Assembly: GCA_024408015.1 (NCBI GenBank)
Contig: JAKSVJ010000068.1
Span: 1-6,839 of the forward strand
Length of the DNA: 6,839 nt
Source of the DNA: Clostridia bacterium
Lineage (GTDB): Bacteria > Bacillota > Clostridia > Oscillospirales > CAG-272
Reading direction: 5' to 3'
In this document: in pieces, positions 6,698 to 6,839 of the stretch
How the letters are laid out: each line of letters begins with the position of its first letter
Numbering within the stretch: the stretch's first letter is position 1
Made by a program: the position numbers and the translations under genes
The notes under the pieces: model-generated
What the model saw: only the letters and a program-made list of their open reading frames with translations
The model's database searches: none
What the model was told of the DNA's origin: nothing

Positions 6698-6726
6698 TTG
6701 CAAATTCATAAATTATGTGATATCAT
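6698..6726 (+). promoter_or_regulatory. Extended -10 sigma-A promoter of rpmE
   Basis: The -35-like box is TTGCAA (6698-6703), followed by a 17-base spacer and the -10 box TATCAT (6721-6726; five of six match consensus). The -10 is preceded by TGA, the TGN extended element. Predicted transcription start is near 6733, which leaves a leader of about 30 bases before the rpmE ATG. The spacer contains the short dyad CATAA-A-TTATG (6707-6717). The 74-base gap holds no GC-rich hairpin, so no terminator for the upstream operon is seen. Confidence 0.7.
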
Positions 6727-6745
6727 ACTACGTGCAAAATTCTTA

Positions 6746-6753
6746 AAGAAAGG
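6746..6753 (+). promoter_or_regulatory. Ribosome binding site of rpmE
   Basis: AAGAAAGG lies 9 bases before the ATG at 6763. It is a moderate SD match at a slightly long but usual distance, and supports that start codon. Confidence 0.65.
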
Positions 6754-6762
6754 TATACGAAC

Positions 6763-6839
6763 ATGAAAGAAGGAATACATCCAGACTATGTCGATTGCAC
6801 TGTTACTTGTGCTTGCGGCGAAGTTATTCATACAAAGTC
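6763..6839 (+). CDS. rpmE: Ribosomal protein L31 (bL31), 5' part only
   Basis: The first 25 codons are visible and then the window ends. The start MKEGIHPDY followed by TCACG is the classic N terminus of bL31, a small protein of the large ribosomal subunit. C16 and C18 are the first half of the zinc-binding Cys set of the zinc-containing (C+) L31 type; the second pair would lie beyond the edge. C12 is an extra cysteine that is not part of the usual set. The gene has its own promoter and SD sequence, so it need not depend on the upstream operon. Zinc-containing L31 is often replaced by a cysteine-free paralog under zinc limitation; no such paralog is in the window. Confidence 0.93.
   Translation, partial: MKEGIHPDYVDCTVTCACGEVIHTK

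Noticed and set aside
1..6839. Mobile elements, CRISPR arrays, phage genes or riboswitches
   Set aside because: No repeat arrays, inverted terminal repeats, transposase-like frames or structured long leaders were seen; apart from the 59- and 74-base gaps, the window is fully covered by core-type genes.

Overview
The window looks like a piece of an AT-rich Firmicutes chromosome, most likely an anaerobic clostridial lineage. The reasons are the AT-rich codon choice, AGGAGG-type ribosome binding sites, a MurD with the SPTRT version of its C-terminal motif, tandem M42 aminopeptidases and a YnbB-type (aluminium-resistance / methionine gamma-lyase family) PLP enzyme. This assignment is inferred from gene style, not from a database match.

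Layout: a complete tRNA-Thr(CGT) gene lies on the minus strand at the left edge (3-78), with a near-consensus sigma-A promoter at 88-116. Everything else is on the plus strand. Six genes follow head to tail, from 138 to 6688, with junctions of -8, +11, -4, +10 and +2 bases: rsmA (16S rRNA dimethyltransferase), murD (peptidoglycan precursor ligase), three consecutive M42-family metallopeptidase paralogs, and a PLP-dependent enzyme of the methionine gamma-lyase family. No hairpin-type terminator or sizeable gap interrupts the series, so it is probably one transcription unit. A 74-base AT-rich gap (6689-6762) then carries an extended -10 promoter and a Shine-Dalgarno (SD) sequence for rpmE (ribosomal protein L31), which is cut by the right edge.

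How the genes fit together: rsmA and murD are housekeeping genes of ribosome maturation and wall synthesis. The three M42 genes probably encode cytosolic peptide-trimming subunits of the kind that form TET dodecamers, and the PLP enzyme may act on amino acids they release. The most notable observation is that the middle M42 paralog has lost the bridging metal Asp, the general-base Glu, the last metal His and the GGTD substrate loop, while keeping an intact reading frame and a very strong ribosome binding site. Its two flanking paralogs keep all the catalytic residues. This suggests a mixed complex with a non-catalytic partner subunit. The rest of the window is ordinary core genome.
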